Assembly: GCA_018895125.1 (NCBI GenBank)
Contig: JAHIOR010000055.1
Coordinates: forward strand, 1-20,179
Source: Patescibacteria group bacterium
Lineage (GTDB): Bacteria > Patescibacteriota > Minisyncoccia > Minisyncoccales > GWA2-46-15
Length of the DNA: 20,179 nucleotides
Direction of reading: 5' to 3'
The notes beneath the pieces were generated by a model. That model did not search any database. It was not told the origin of the DNA and was given only the letters and a program-made list of their open reading frames with translations. Below, in pieces: positions 12,421 through 19,035 of this stretch. Every line of letters begins with the position of its first letter. Within the stretch, counting starts at the first letter, position 1. A program made the translations under genes and the position numbers.

Positions 12421-12453
12421 TATCAAAAAACCGTGTCTTTGGCGATTCTTCAT
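12421..12453. repeat. Imperfect 33-bp repeat, copy 2
   Basis: Matches 4276-4308 at 27 of 33 positions. It covers the stop codon of the phosphorylase gene and the first bases after it. On the minus strand it ends with GGTTTTTTG, so a weak terminator role is possible, but the stem is poor. A TTGACA lies just downstream (12412-12407). Confidence 0.5.
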
Positions 12454-14195
12454 TCGTATTTATGCTCGTGCTTTTGACAAAGAATAGGAATATAGAATTC
12501 CTCAATATATTGTTTGAGCACGCGTGATGTTGAAAATTGCTCGGTGATGAGCCTGCGGCCATTTTGCATTCGGGTAAGCCACTTTGATCCATTTGGATTT
12601 GTAATATGATCATAATAGGCAGGAATAATTTCCTTTTCCGCGATATCAAGCATTTTAACCCCGACATTTGGTTCATCAACAACCCAACCAATAGCAGAAA
12701 GATTAACTTCGTCAACCCAACCATCCCGTGTTGAAAGCAGGAGCGCGCCGTTAAGCGCTGCCTTCATGCCGCTGGTGCCACAGGCTTCAGAACCAACCAC
12801 GGGAGTATTAAGCCAAACATCACAGCCGGCGGTGATAAGTTTGGCGAGTTCAACATTGTAGTTCGGCAAGAATACTCCAATGCCTTTTAGTTTTTCTTCG
12901 AGTATTTTCTTAAGCTGCACCAAAAGATCATTATTTGTTTCGTTTTCATTATTAGTGGGTCCGGCAAAGACAATCCGCATTGGTTTGTTTACGTTTTTGG
13001 CAAGCGCTAAAAGTTTCTCGAGAGATTCCAGGAACACAAGCGGCCGTTTGTAGGGAACAAGTCGGCGCGCCCAGCCGAAAAGAAGGGTGTTTTCATTCCA
13101 CGCTTCACCGGTTTTATCTTTGATATAACTAAGAAGCTTCTTTTTGCTTTCTTGATGCTTTTCCCAAAAGTCCCTGCCTGCCGAAGCTTTAGCATTGCCG
13201 GAATTGCTGATTTTATCCCATTGCGGCAGATAAATACCGTTGGTAACATTTTTTATCGGATGTCCCGGCCAAATCTCAAGCGCTTTAGTGGCGTGAAGTT
13301 TGCTCACCATATTTATTCTAGATGCTAGGCAAAAGGAAAATGTCGTCATCGAGAAAAGATTCGAACCCTTAATGGTGCCCAACCCAACGATATCAGCAAC
13401 ATTCACCTCTATTTCTTTAGCATACCCGCTCATTATTGCCGAGACGAGCTCAATAGTAAATTGCTCCTGACCGGCGGCAATGAGAGTATGATTGGTAAAA
13501 ATAATGTGTTTGCGGGCGTATTCAATAGCAGTATAAAAATCAACGCGCTGGTGTTTCATTTCATGGCGAATCAATTCCAGAGCAAGAAATGCAGAATGTC
13601 CCTCGTTTAAGTGGTAAACAGAACAGTGATAACCAAGCTGCTCGAGAAGACGAAAACCTCCAATGCCAAGAAGCATTTCTTGCTTCAGGCGCATTTCACG
13701 ATCATCGGTATAAAGACGAGCGGTAATGCTGCGATCAGGTGGTTGATTTTCTTCAACATCAGTATCAAGAAGGTATACTGTTGAGCCCTCTTTGTCCCAT
13801 CGCCAAGCCTGCGCCTTAACCATCCGATCGTGGATAGGGAAAGTAATAAAGAGACGCTCATTGTGACTATTCGTAACCAACGAGAGCCCGGCTCCTTTTA
13901 AAAACACATTATTTGAATATCCGGGCGGGGTAAGGCTATTTTGCGCCTCACGATAGTAAAGACCGACAGAAAGCAGGGGAAATTGCCGAGCGCCGGCTTC
14001 TCGGACATAATCACCCGCCAAGACTCCCAATCCCCCGGCATAGGTAGGCAGATAGGAAAAAAGCGCGTATTCCGTACAAAAATACGCGACTGGTTTTTTA
14101 AAAAATTCATCGTGCTCCGGGCTCGTCTTAAAATCATCAAACCAGTTATTGTAATTATGCGCCGCGCTGTTCAGGCTGACCTCCTCGGATTTCAT
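12450..14195 (-). CDS. Alpha-glucan (glycogen) phosphorylase, GT35 family
   Basis: From ATG 14195 the product has 581 residues. The frame stays open up to 14375, but those 60 residues lie within the GH57 gene and do not resemble the family. Signatures are VAYFCTEYALFSYLPTYAGGLGVLAGD near the start, HLNEGHSAF, IFTNHTLIAAGQEQF, FGWARRLVPYKRP, and VVGSEACGTSGMKAALNGALLLSTRDGW. The Lys in the last motif (codon at 12762-12764) should carry pyridoxal phosphate. The enzyme releases glucose-1-phosphate from alpha-1,4-glucans. It is a short-form enzyme, like the TIGR02094 group, lacking the long N-terminal part of animal and E. coli enzymes. Its start overlaps the GH57 gene by 41 nt. An AGGAGG (14185-14180) just inside the frame raises the possibility of a later, non-AUG start. 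Confidence 0.93.
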   Translation of the reverse strand: MKSEEVSLNSAAHNYNNWFDDFKTSPEHDEFFKKPVAYFCTEYALFSYLPTYAGGLGVLAGDYVREAGARQFPLLSVGLYYREAQNSLTPPGYSNNVFLKGAGLSLVTNSHNERLFITFPIHDRMVKAQAWRWDKEGSTVYLLDTDVEENQPPDRSITARLYTDDREMRLKQEMLLGIGGFRLLEQLGYHCSVYHLNEGHSAFLALELIRHEMKHQRVDFYTAIEYARKHIIFTNHTLIAAGQEQFTIELVSAIMSGYAKEIEVNVADIVGLGTIKGSNLFSMTTFSFCLASRINMVSKLHATKALEIWPGHPIKNVTNGIYLPQWDKISNSGNAKASAGRDFWEKHQESKKKLLSYIKDKTGEAWNENTLLFGWARRLVPYKRPLVFLESLEKLLALAKNVNKPMRIVFAGPTNNENETNNDLLVQLKKILEEKLKGIGVFLPNYNVELAKLITAGCDVWLNTPVVGSEACGTSGMKAALNGALLLSTRDGWVDEVNLSAIGWVVDEPNVGVKMLDIAEKEIIPAYYDHITNPNGSKWLTRMQNGRRLITEQFSTSRVLKQYIEEFYIPILCQKHEHKYE

Positions 14196-15648
14196 AATAT
14201 TTTGCCTTGTATTTTTCAATCGTCGCCTCAACTTCTTTATGCGGAATTTCAACACGCAAAAGATCGATGGCGTTGATGGTGTCATAAATATCAAATTTAT
14301 TTTCAAATTTGTACATCGCGTCGCGCCAAAGAATTGCTTTCTCGTACTCACGTTTTTCCGTCGCTTCTTTTTCAAGTCGTTTCATCATATCGATAAACGC
14401 CCAATAGACCCCTTCTTCAGCGCCGCCACGGCCTTGGGTTCGATCCATAAATGGTATACGCAAGATTGATCCCTGCTCTGCCATCATCTGACGGATTTTC
14501 CCGGTTCTTTGCCAATTGAATGCAGTGGCAATGATATGCTCGTAAAAATCACGTCCTTGTTCAAGTTTCTCTTTGCTCACATCGGGAATGTGGCGCAGGA
14601 TATCAAGTAAACGATAGGCGCCATCCTCAATCATTTCCAAGCTCCACCACGGTTTCGCTGATGCCCACCAAAAATGGTCGGACGCGAAAGCGATATCCAT
14701 TTTCTTGCGGATTAGATCATACCGGGAATGAGATTTGTCCATTGCATAGACTTCTTTAAGCGCAAGTTCGGTGAATGCCCACTGCCATTTATGAATAATA
14801 TTTTCCGGATCAGACCAGGAGAGGAATTGGCTGCCATTGTCAATATCCTGCTTACTTGATGCCCAGGTCGCTTTCGTAGGAATTATTTCTTTTTTTTCTT
14901 TGTAATACTTTTCAATATCCGAAATCTGGATGAGCTCAAATTCCGGCGTGTCAAACACTTCAAAAAGCAACTTTTCCAGACCTGGACGGTGATGGCCAAA
15001 GGTTTCCAGGTCCATTGCGGTAACGATGTAGCGGCCGTTTTTCAAATTGTCGCGCAGTGCTTCAAGAAGAGTATCTCGGGATCGAACAATTGCGCTCATA
15101 ATCAAGTTGCTTAATCTTCGATCGCGGAAAAAAACGCTAAGGTTAGTGCCGTTAATCTTGTAGATTTTATTATAATCTACCCGGCCGACTTCCCCGCCGC
15201 AGGAGATTTCATCAAGAATAAGCCACTTGAAACCTAAGTCAACGACAATTGGAAGAATTTTTTCATCGTAAGCCATTTCGGGCGTAAAAAATCCTTTTGG
15301 TTTGGCTTCCTTGCCAAGAAAAAATTCAAGCGATTCGTTATTAAGAGTAATTTGCCGAACAATTTCTTGTTCATTCAAAAAAGGAAGTAGAGCGTGGTAT
15401 TTTGCCGAGGAAGTGAACTCAACTCGCTTTTCCATGCCAAGCTCGCGGAGATTATCAATAATATCGCGGTAGCCGTACTTATCCAATAATTCCAATAAGG
15501 CGCCGTTGACATTGAGCGTCAAACGTATCCGTTTATGATTTATAAGCCCCTCGATAATTGGCCGATAGCTTTGCGCGACAATTGCCTCAAGAATGTCTGG
15601 CTGCTGTTCTGTCGGCTGATACATGTGCAGAAAATTTCCCCATCGCAT
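14155..15648 (-). CDS. GH57 family alpha-glucan hydrolase/transferase
   Basis: The 497-residue protein contains the GH57 landmarks: HMYQP (8-12, in place of the usual HxHQP), GFFTPEMAYDE (119-129, with Glu124 as the expected nucleophile) and AMDLETFGHHRPG (211-223, with Asp213 as acid/base). These match Glu123 and Asp214 of the Thermococcus litoralis glucanotransferase in position. The C-terminal half carries SDHFWWASAKPWWS, GRDFYEHIIATAFNWQRTGK and a helical end. GH57 includes alpha-amylases, 4-alpha-glucanotransferases and branching enzymes, and the exact activity cannot be chosen by eye. No signal peptide is present, so it acts on internal glycogen. It lies 14 nt after the glycogen synthase gene and overlaps the phosphorylase. 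It may supply branching, which no GH13 enzyme here does. Confidence 0.9.
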   Translation of the reverse strand: MRWGNFLHMYQPTEQQPDILEAIVAQSYRPIIEGLINHKRIRLTLNVNGALLELLDKYGYRDIIDNLRELGMEKRVEFTSSAKYHALLPFLNEQEIVRQITLNNESLEFFLGKEAKPKGFFTPEMAYDEKILPIVVDLGFKWLILDEISCGGEVGRVDYNKIYKINGTNLSVFFRDRRLSNLIMSAIVRSRDTLLEALRDNLKNGRYIVTAMDLETFGHHRPGLEKLLFEVFDTPEFELIQISDIEKYYKEKKEIIPTKATWASSKQDIDNGSQFLSWSDPENIIHKWQWAFTELALKEVYAMDKSHSRYDLIRKKMDIAFASDHFWWASAKPWWSLEMIEDGAYRLLDILRHIPDVSKEKLEQGRDFYEHIIATAFNWQRTGKIRQMMAEQGSILRIPFMDRTQGRGGAEEGVYWAFIDMMKRLEKEATEKREYEKAILWRDAMYKFENKFDIYDTINAIDLLRVEIPHKEVEATIEKYKAKYYEIRGGQPEQRGA

Positions 15649-15662
15649 AGTAGTGATTATAA

Positions 15663-17153
15663 TTACGAATTAAATTGGCTGAGAGCGCGCTTGAAAAGCT
15701 CGACATATTCTTTGGTAGATTTTTCCCACGAAAAATTGGCAACCATTGCTCGTTTTTGGATACCTTGCCAAATTGTTGGATACTTATATGTCTCAAACGC
15801 GCGAATAAATGTCCCAAAGAATGCGTACTGATCGTATTTTTCGAATAAAAAGCCTGTTCCTGTCTGTTCTTGCGGATTGTAATCATTGACACTGTCAGCA
15901 AGACCGCCAGTTTTGCGCGCCAAGGGGATCATCCCATAGCGCATCGCTTCCATTTGAGTAAGACCGGACGGCTCAAAGCGGGAAGGGATAACAATCATGT
16001 CTGCGCCGGAATAAATTACATGGGGAAGAATTGCGTCATTTAAAAGATGAGTCGCCACTTGCGGGTACATCTTGTCAAGCTCCTCGAAAAACGAAAGGTA
16101 TTTGGATTCACCCGATCCAAGCACCACAAATTGAAAGTCAAAATTGTCGAGAAGCGGCTTAATCGTCTCTATCACCAAATCAAACCCTTTTTGCTCATTG
16201 AGCCGCGAGACAATCGCGACTATAAAAACATCATTTCGCTCATCAAGATTGAATTTTTGTTGAAGGATCTTTTTGTTTTTACGCCGCTCGCCTAAACTCT
16301 TTGCGTTGTATTTAAACTCAACATACGGATTGGTTTCGGGATTATAACGATCATAGCTGATGCCGTTGAGTATTCCATGCAAATGCGAACGACGCTCCTG
16401 CAAAAGCGTATCGAGGAACTCGCCATACTCGAGAGTTGTAATTTCGCGGGCGTAGTTGGGAGACACGGTGCTAATTATGTCCGCAAAACGTATGCCACGA
16501 CTCATGAAGTTTGTTTTAAGCAAACGTGAATCGGTAATCGGAGGCACGGCTGACTTGCCATCATCGTAATCAAGCTCGCTGATGCAGTAATGATCAAACA
16601 TTCCCTGAAAGTATAGATTGTGAATCACAAATACCGCCGCAATTTTGGAAATTACCGGATCATCTTTATATTCGCATTTCATATAATTGGGAAGGAGTCC
16701 TCCTTGCCAATCGTTGGCAACAATAATGTCCGGTCGCCACTCTTTATAAGATCGCATAAATTCAATCGTGCCGCGGCAAAGAAGCGCCCAGCGCGCGGCG
16801 TCATCGTCGTAGCCGTAAACACTGCTGTGTTTTTCGTAATATTCCTGATTTTCCAAAAAATAATTGATCGGTTCCATTGGGTTGTTGTTTTCATATTTTT
16901 TGACATTACAAACGATGTCCTCATGGTCCGGGTCGGAAACCATAAGTCCTTCTATCACTGTTGTCATCGGAAACTTTTCGGCATCTATCGTCGCGTATTT
17001 TGGAATCATCACTCGAGCATCATGGCCCAGCTCGCTAAGCGCTTTTGGCAAGGCATAAAGAAACTCACCTAAACCCCCGATTTTTACAAATGGTACGGCT
17101 TCTGCTCCCACAAAGAGAATTTTAAGCGGTTTGCTGCGTTTAATAAAATCCAT
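15663..17153 (-). CDS. glgA: Glycogen synthase (GT5), ADP- or UDP-glucose dependent
   Basis: From ATG 17153 the product has 496 residues. The frame extends to ATG 17201, but an extended -10 element (17192-17200) would put the transcript start near 17174, so 17153 is chosen. KIGGLGE (24-30) is the KxGGL nucleotide-sugar-binding loop. Further motifs are IIVANDWQGGLLPNYM, VFVIHNLYFQGMF, STVSPNYAREI, LHGILNGISYDRYNP, IVSRLNEQKGFDLV and PSRFEPSGLTQMEAMRYGMIPLARKTGGL, which carries the catalytic Glu. The enzyme extends alpha-1,4-glucan in the cytoplasm. It heads the three-gene glycogen operon. The sugar donor is uncertain because no glgC (ADP-glucose pyrophosphorylase) is in the window. Confidence 0.93.
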   Translation of the reverse strand: MDFIKRSKPLKILFVGAEAVPFVKIGGLGEFLYALPKALSELGHDARVMIPKYATIDAEKFPMTTVIEGLMVSDPDHEDIVCNVKKYENNNPMEPINYFLENQEYYEKHSSVYGYDDDAARWALLCRGTIEFMRSYKEWRPDIIVANDWQGGLLPNYMKCEYKDDPVISKIAAVFVIHNLYFQGMFDHYCISELDYDDGKSAVPPITDSRLLKTNFMSRGIRFADIISTVSPNYAREITTLEYGEFLDTLLQERRSHLHGILNGISYDRYNPETNPYVEFKYNAKSLGERRKNKKILQQKFNLDERNDVFIVAIVSRLNEQKGFDLVIETIKPLLDNFDFQFVVLGSGESKYLSFFEELDKMYPQVATHLLNDAILPHVIYSGADMIVIPSRFEPSGLTQMEAMRYGMIPLARKTGGLADSVNDYNPQEQTGTGFLFEKYDQYAFFGTFIRAFETYKYPTIWQGIQKRAMVANFSWEKSTKEYVELFKRALSQFNS

Positions 17154-17191
17154 TAATGGAAATAGTATTGTGTTATCGCGCTGACTTTTAA

Positions 17192-17200
17192 AGTATACCA
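17192..17200 (-). promoter_or_regulatory. Extended -10 promoter of the glycogen operon
   Basis: On the minus strand TGG (17200-17198) directly precedes TATACT (17197-17192). The -35 region (TGGAGG) is poor. The start would be near 17174, about 20 nt before ATG 17153, the same layout as at the ferritin-like gene. Confidence 0.6.
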
Positions 17201-17241
17201 TAATTATGAAGCTCCCTCCACCTTATGGTTCAATGATACTC

Positions 17242-17280
17242 ACCATCCTGAGCCTCCACCCTGTATCCGCCTAAGTCTTC
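17242..17280 (-). pseudogene. Remnant of a solute-binding-protein gene
   Basis: On the minus strand this stretch reads Glu-Asp-Leu-Gly-Gly-Tyr-Arg-Val-Glu-Ala-Gln-Asp-Gly and hits a stop within five further codons. It matches EDLGGYRVGAQVG of the intact gene at 11539-12345. 25 bp (17256-17280) are identical, and about 14 bp to the left match with three changes. No start or other domain part is present. Confidence 0.6.
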
Positions 17281-17315
17281 CAGAAAACTATCTGATTGGT
17301 GATTTACTTTTTGCT

Positions 17316-17350
17316 TTTTAAAAACAACCCATCAAGGAGATGGGCTGTTT
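17316..17350 (-). terminator. Terminator of the basic microprotein gene
   Basis: Positions 17322-17333 pair with 17339-17350 (12 pairs with one A-C mismatch, 5-nt loop), followed on the minus strand by TTTTT. It lies 7 nt after the stop codon of the 40-residue frame. Confidence 0.85.
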
Positions 17351-17357
17351 AGAAAAC

Positions 17358-17480
17358 CTATTTATGATTTTTCTTATTAGCTTTGGCTTCAAGCATCAGC
17401 CATTTTATTGCTAAACGCTTTTTAGTTTTGCGAGAGCGTGACTTCTTGTTTTTCCCGATTGCGGTGCTTCTTTTTGCCAT
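17358..17480 (-). CDS. 40-residue basic microprotein
   Basis: ATG 17480 to TAG 17358 encodes a 40-residue protein with about 16 Lys/Arg residues, beginning MAKRSTAIGKNKKSRSRKTK and ending in a helix (RLAIKWLMLEAKANKK). I do not recognise it. Size and charge resemble small ribosomal proteins or nucleic-acid-binding peptides, but no zinc-ribbon or ribosomal signature is visible. Reality is well supported by flanking signals: a TTGATT-17-TATAGT promoter at 17518-17546 and a strong hairpin terminator 7 nt after the stop. It therefore forms a complete transcription unit between the ABC-F gene and the glycogen operon. A role in ribosome or nucleoid binding is only an inference from charge. Confidence 0.65.
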   Translation of the reverse strand: MAKRSTAIGKNKKSRSRKTKKRLAIKWLMLEAKANKKNHK

Positions 17481-17517
17481 ATGAATATTTGTTAATATAA
17501 TTTAGATCTTCACTAAG

Positions 17518-17546
17518 ACTATATAATATAAGGGAGAAACAATCAA
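17518..17546 (-). promoter_or_regulatory. Promoter of the basic microprotein gene
   Basis: On the minus strand TTGATT (17546-17541) is followed by a 17-nt spacer and TATAGT (17523-17518). The predicted start is near 17511, about 30 nt before ATG 17480. Confidence 0.7.
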
Positions 17547-17566
17547 TCTTAGGTTCAAAAACACTC

Positions 17567-19027
17567 TTACTTTTCCAAATCAAGGGTCTCGTCAATGCGA
17601 ATTTGTTGAACAAATTCAGGAACGTGGCTGACTAAAATCATGGCCCCATTATATTTATTGAGCGCTGAGGCAATAATCGGCAGATGCCGAAAATTAATAT
17701 GATTAGTGGGTTCATCTAAAATGAGAAGCCCGGGTTGTTGCAGCACCAGTCTGGCAAAAGAAACCAAGCCTTTCTGCCCTTCAGATAAACTACCTATCTT
17801 GGCATATATTAAATCACTGGTTATTAAAAACCCGGCCGCAATCGAGCGGATATTTTGTTCCCCCTGTTCTCCGGCAATAGCGCTAAGTGAATCATAAACC
17901 GTGTCTTCAAGATTAAGGGTGGAAAAATCCTGGCGGTAATATCCGATCCGAACGCCTGAACTGATTTCAACCCCCTTAGCTTTTCCCAAAACCAAGGATT
18001 CAAGCAAGGCGCTTTTACCAATGCCGTTTGGGCCCAAAAGAAGCAAATGATTATTCTTTCTCAAAGAAACATTAGCACTGCGGGTGACAACTTTATGGTT
18101 TTTCATAATTGAAAAAGAAGTAATTTTTAAAATTTCCCCGCCAATATTTTGCTGTGAGGGAATAGTGAAAGCCCGAATAGTTTTGTCTTCCCTGCGGATA
18201 TCAACTTTTGCCTCTTCCATAGTTTCAGCTTTTTGTCTCATTTTCTTTGCCACAAAGCGCAATTGTCCGCCTTTTTTAGCAAAATAATTGGCTTTTTCCT
18301 TTTTTGCCTGAATTATCTTTTCTAACTGGGCATTTTTCTTATTCTCTTTTTCAATCCTGGCTAAAAGTTCATCTAATAGATCAAAGTAGTTGCCGACATA
18401 CCATTCAATCTTGCAGGTAAACATGTCTAAGTATAAAACTCCTTGGGTAAAAGCATTAAGGAAATTAGCGTCATGGGAAATAACAATACAGGTCTTTTTG
18501 TAATCAATTAAAAATTGAGTCAAATGTTTTATTCCTTCTTTGTCAAGGTTATTGGTCGGTTCATCTAATAAAAGCAAATCAGGATTCTGAATCAGGGCTG
18601 AGGCCAAAAGAAGTCTGGCTTGCTGACCCCCGGAAAATGACTTAATAATTTTGTCGTGAGGGGCAATTAAGTTAACGATTTCCAAAACCTCGTCAATTCT
18701 AGGATCAATATCATATACTTTTTCCTTAAAGCAACTTTGAAAAAACTCTCTAATAGTCAAATCAAATTGATCAGATGAAATGCTTTGCCTAGCTCCAGCA
18801 ACAGTAATCTTTGGAGCTAGGCTGATTCGTCCTGATTCCAATTCAATATAGCCTGTTTTAGCCATGATAAGATTAAAAATAGTGCTTTTACCAGCACCGT
18901 TTTGCCCCATTAAAGTTATCTTAGAGCCTTGCCGCACTGCAAAATCCACCTCATTTAAAATTGGCTTGCTGCGCTGATACGCAAAAGACACTTTATTAAA
19001 TCTTAAGATTACTTCTCCCTCAGGCAT
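17567..19027 (-). CDS. ABC-F family ATPase (ribosome-associated)
   Basis: The 486-residue protein has two ABC domains in one chain and no membrane part. ABC1 has Walker A GQNGAGKS (41-48), signature FSGGQ (131-135), Walker B LLLLDEPT (151-158) and His185. ABC2 has GPNGIGKS (332-339), LSEGQ (414-418), LLILDEPT (434-441) and His468. The linker (about 215-290) is Lys/Glu-rich and coiled, the place where ABC-F proteins reach the ribosomal P-site tRNA. The protein is shorter than EttA or Uup (around 550-640) and lacks a C-terminal extension. ABC-F proteins rescue or gate stalled ribosomes, and some protect against antibiotics. It follows typA by 8 nt, so two ribosome-binding factors share one transcript. 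The subfamily is uncertain. Confidence 0.92.
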   Translation of the reverse strand: MPEGEVILRFNKVSFAYQRSKPILNEVDFAVRQGSKITLMGQNGAGKSTIFNLIMAKTGYIELESGRISLAPKITVAGARQSISSDQFDLTIREFFQSCFKEKVYDIDPRIDEVLEIVNLIAPHDKIIKSFSGGQQARLLLASALIQNPDLLLLDEPTNNLDKEGIKHLTQFLIDYKKTCIVISHDANFLNAFTQGVLYLDMFTCKIEWYVGNYFDLLDELLARIEKENKKNAQLEKIIQAKKEKANYFAKKGGQLRFVAKKMRQKAETMEEAKVDIRREDKTIRAFTIPSQQNIGGEILKITSFSIMKNHKVVTRSANVSLRKNNHLLLLGPNGIGKSALLESLVLGKAKGVEISSGVRIGYYRQDFSTLNLEDTVYDSLSAIAGEQGEQNIRSIAAGFLITSDLIYAKIGSLSEGQKGLVSFARLVLQQPGLLILDEPTNHINFRHLPIIASALNKYNGAMILVSHVPEFVQQIRIDETLDLEK

Positions 19028-19035
19028 TTTAATAT

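Noticed and set aside
14196..14375. 60-residue N-terminal extension of the phosphorylase
   Set aside because: It lies within the GH57 coding sequence in another frame, is Lys/Arg-rich and resembles nothing in the family.
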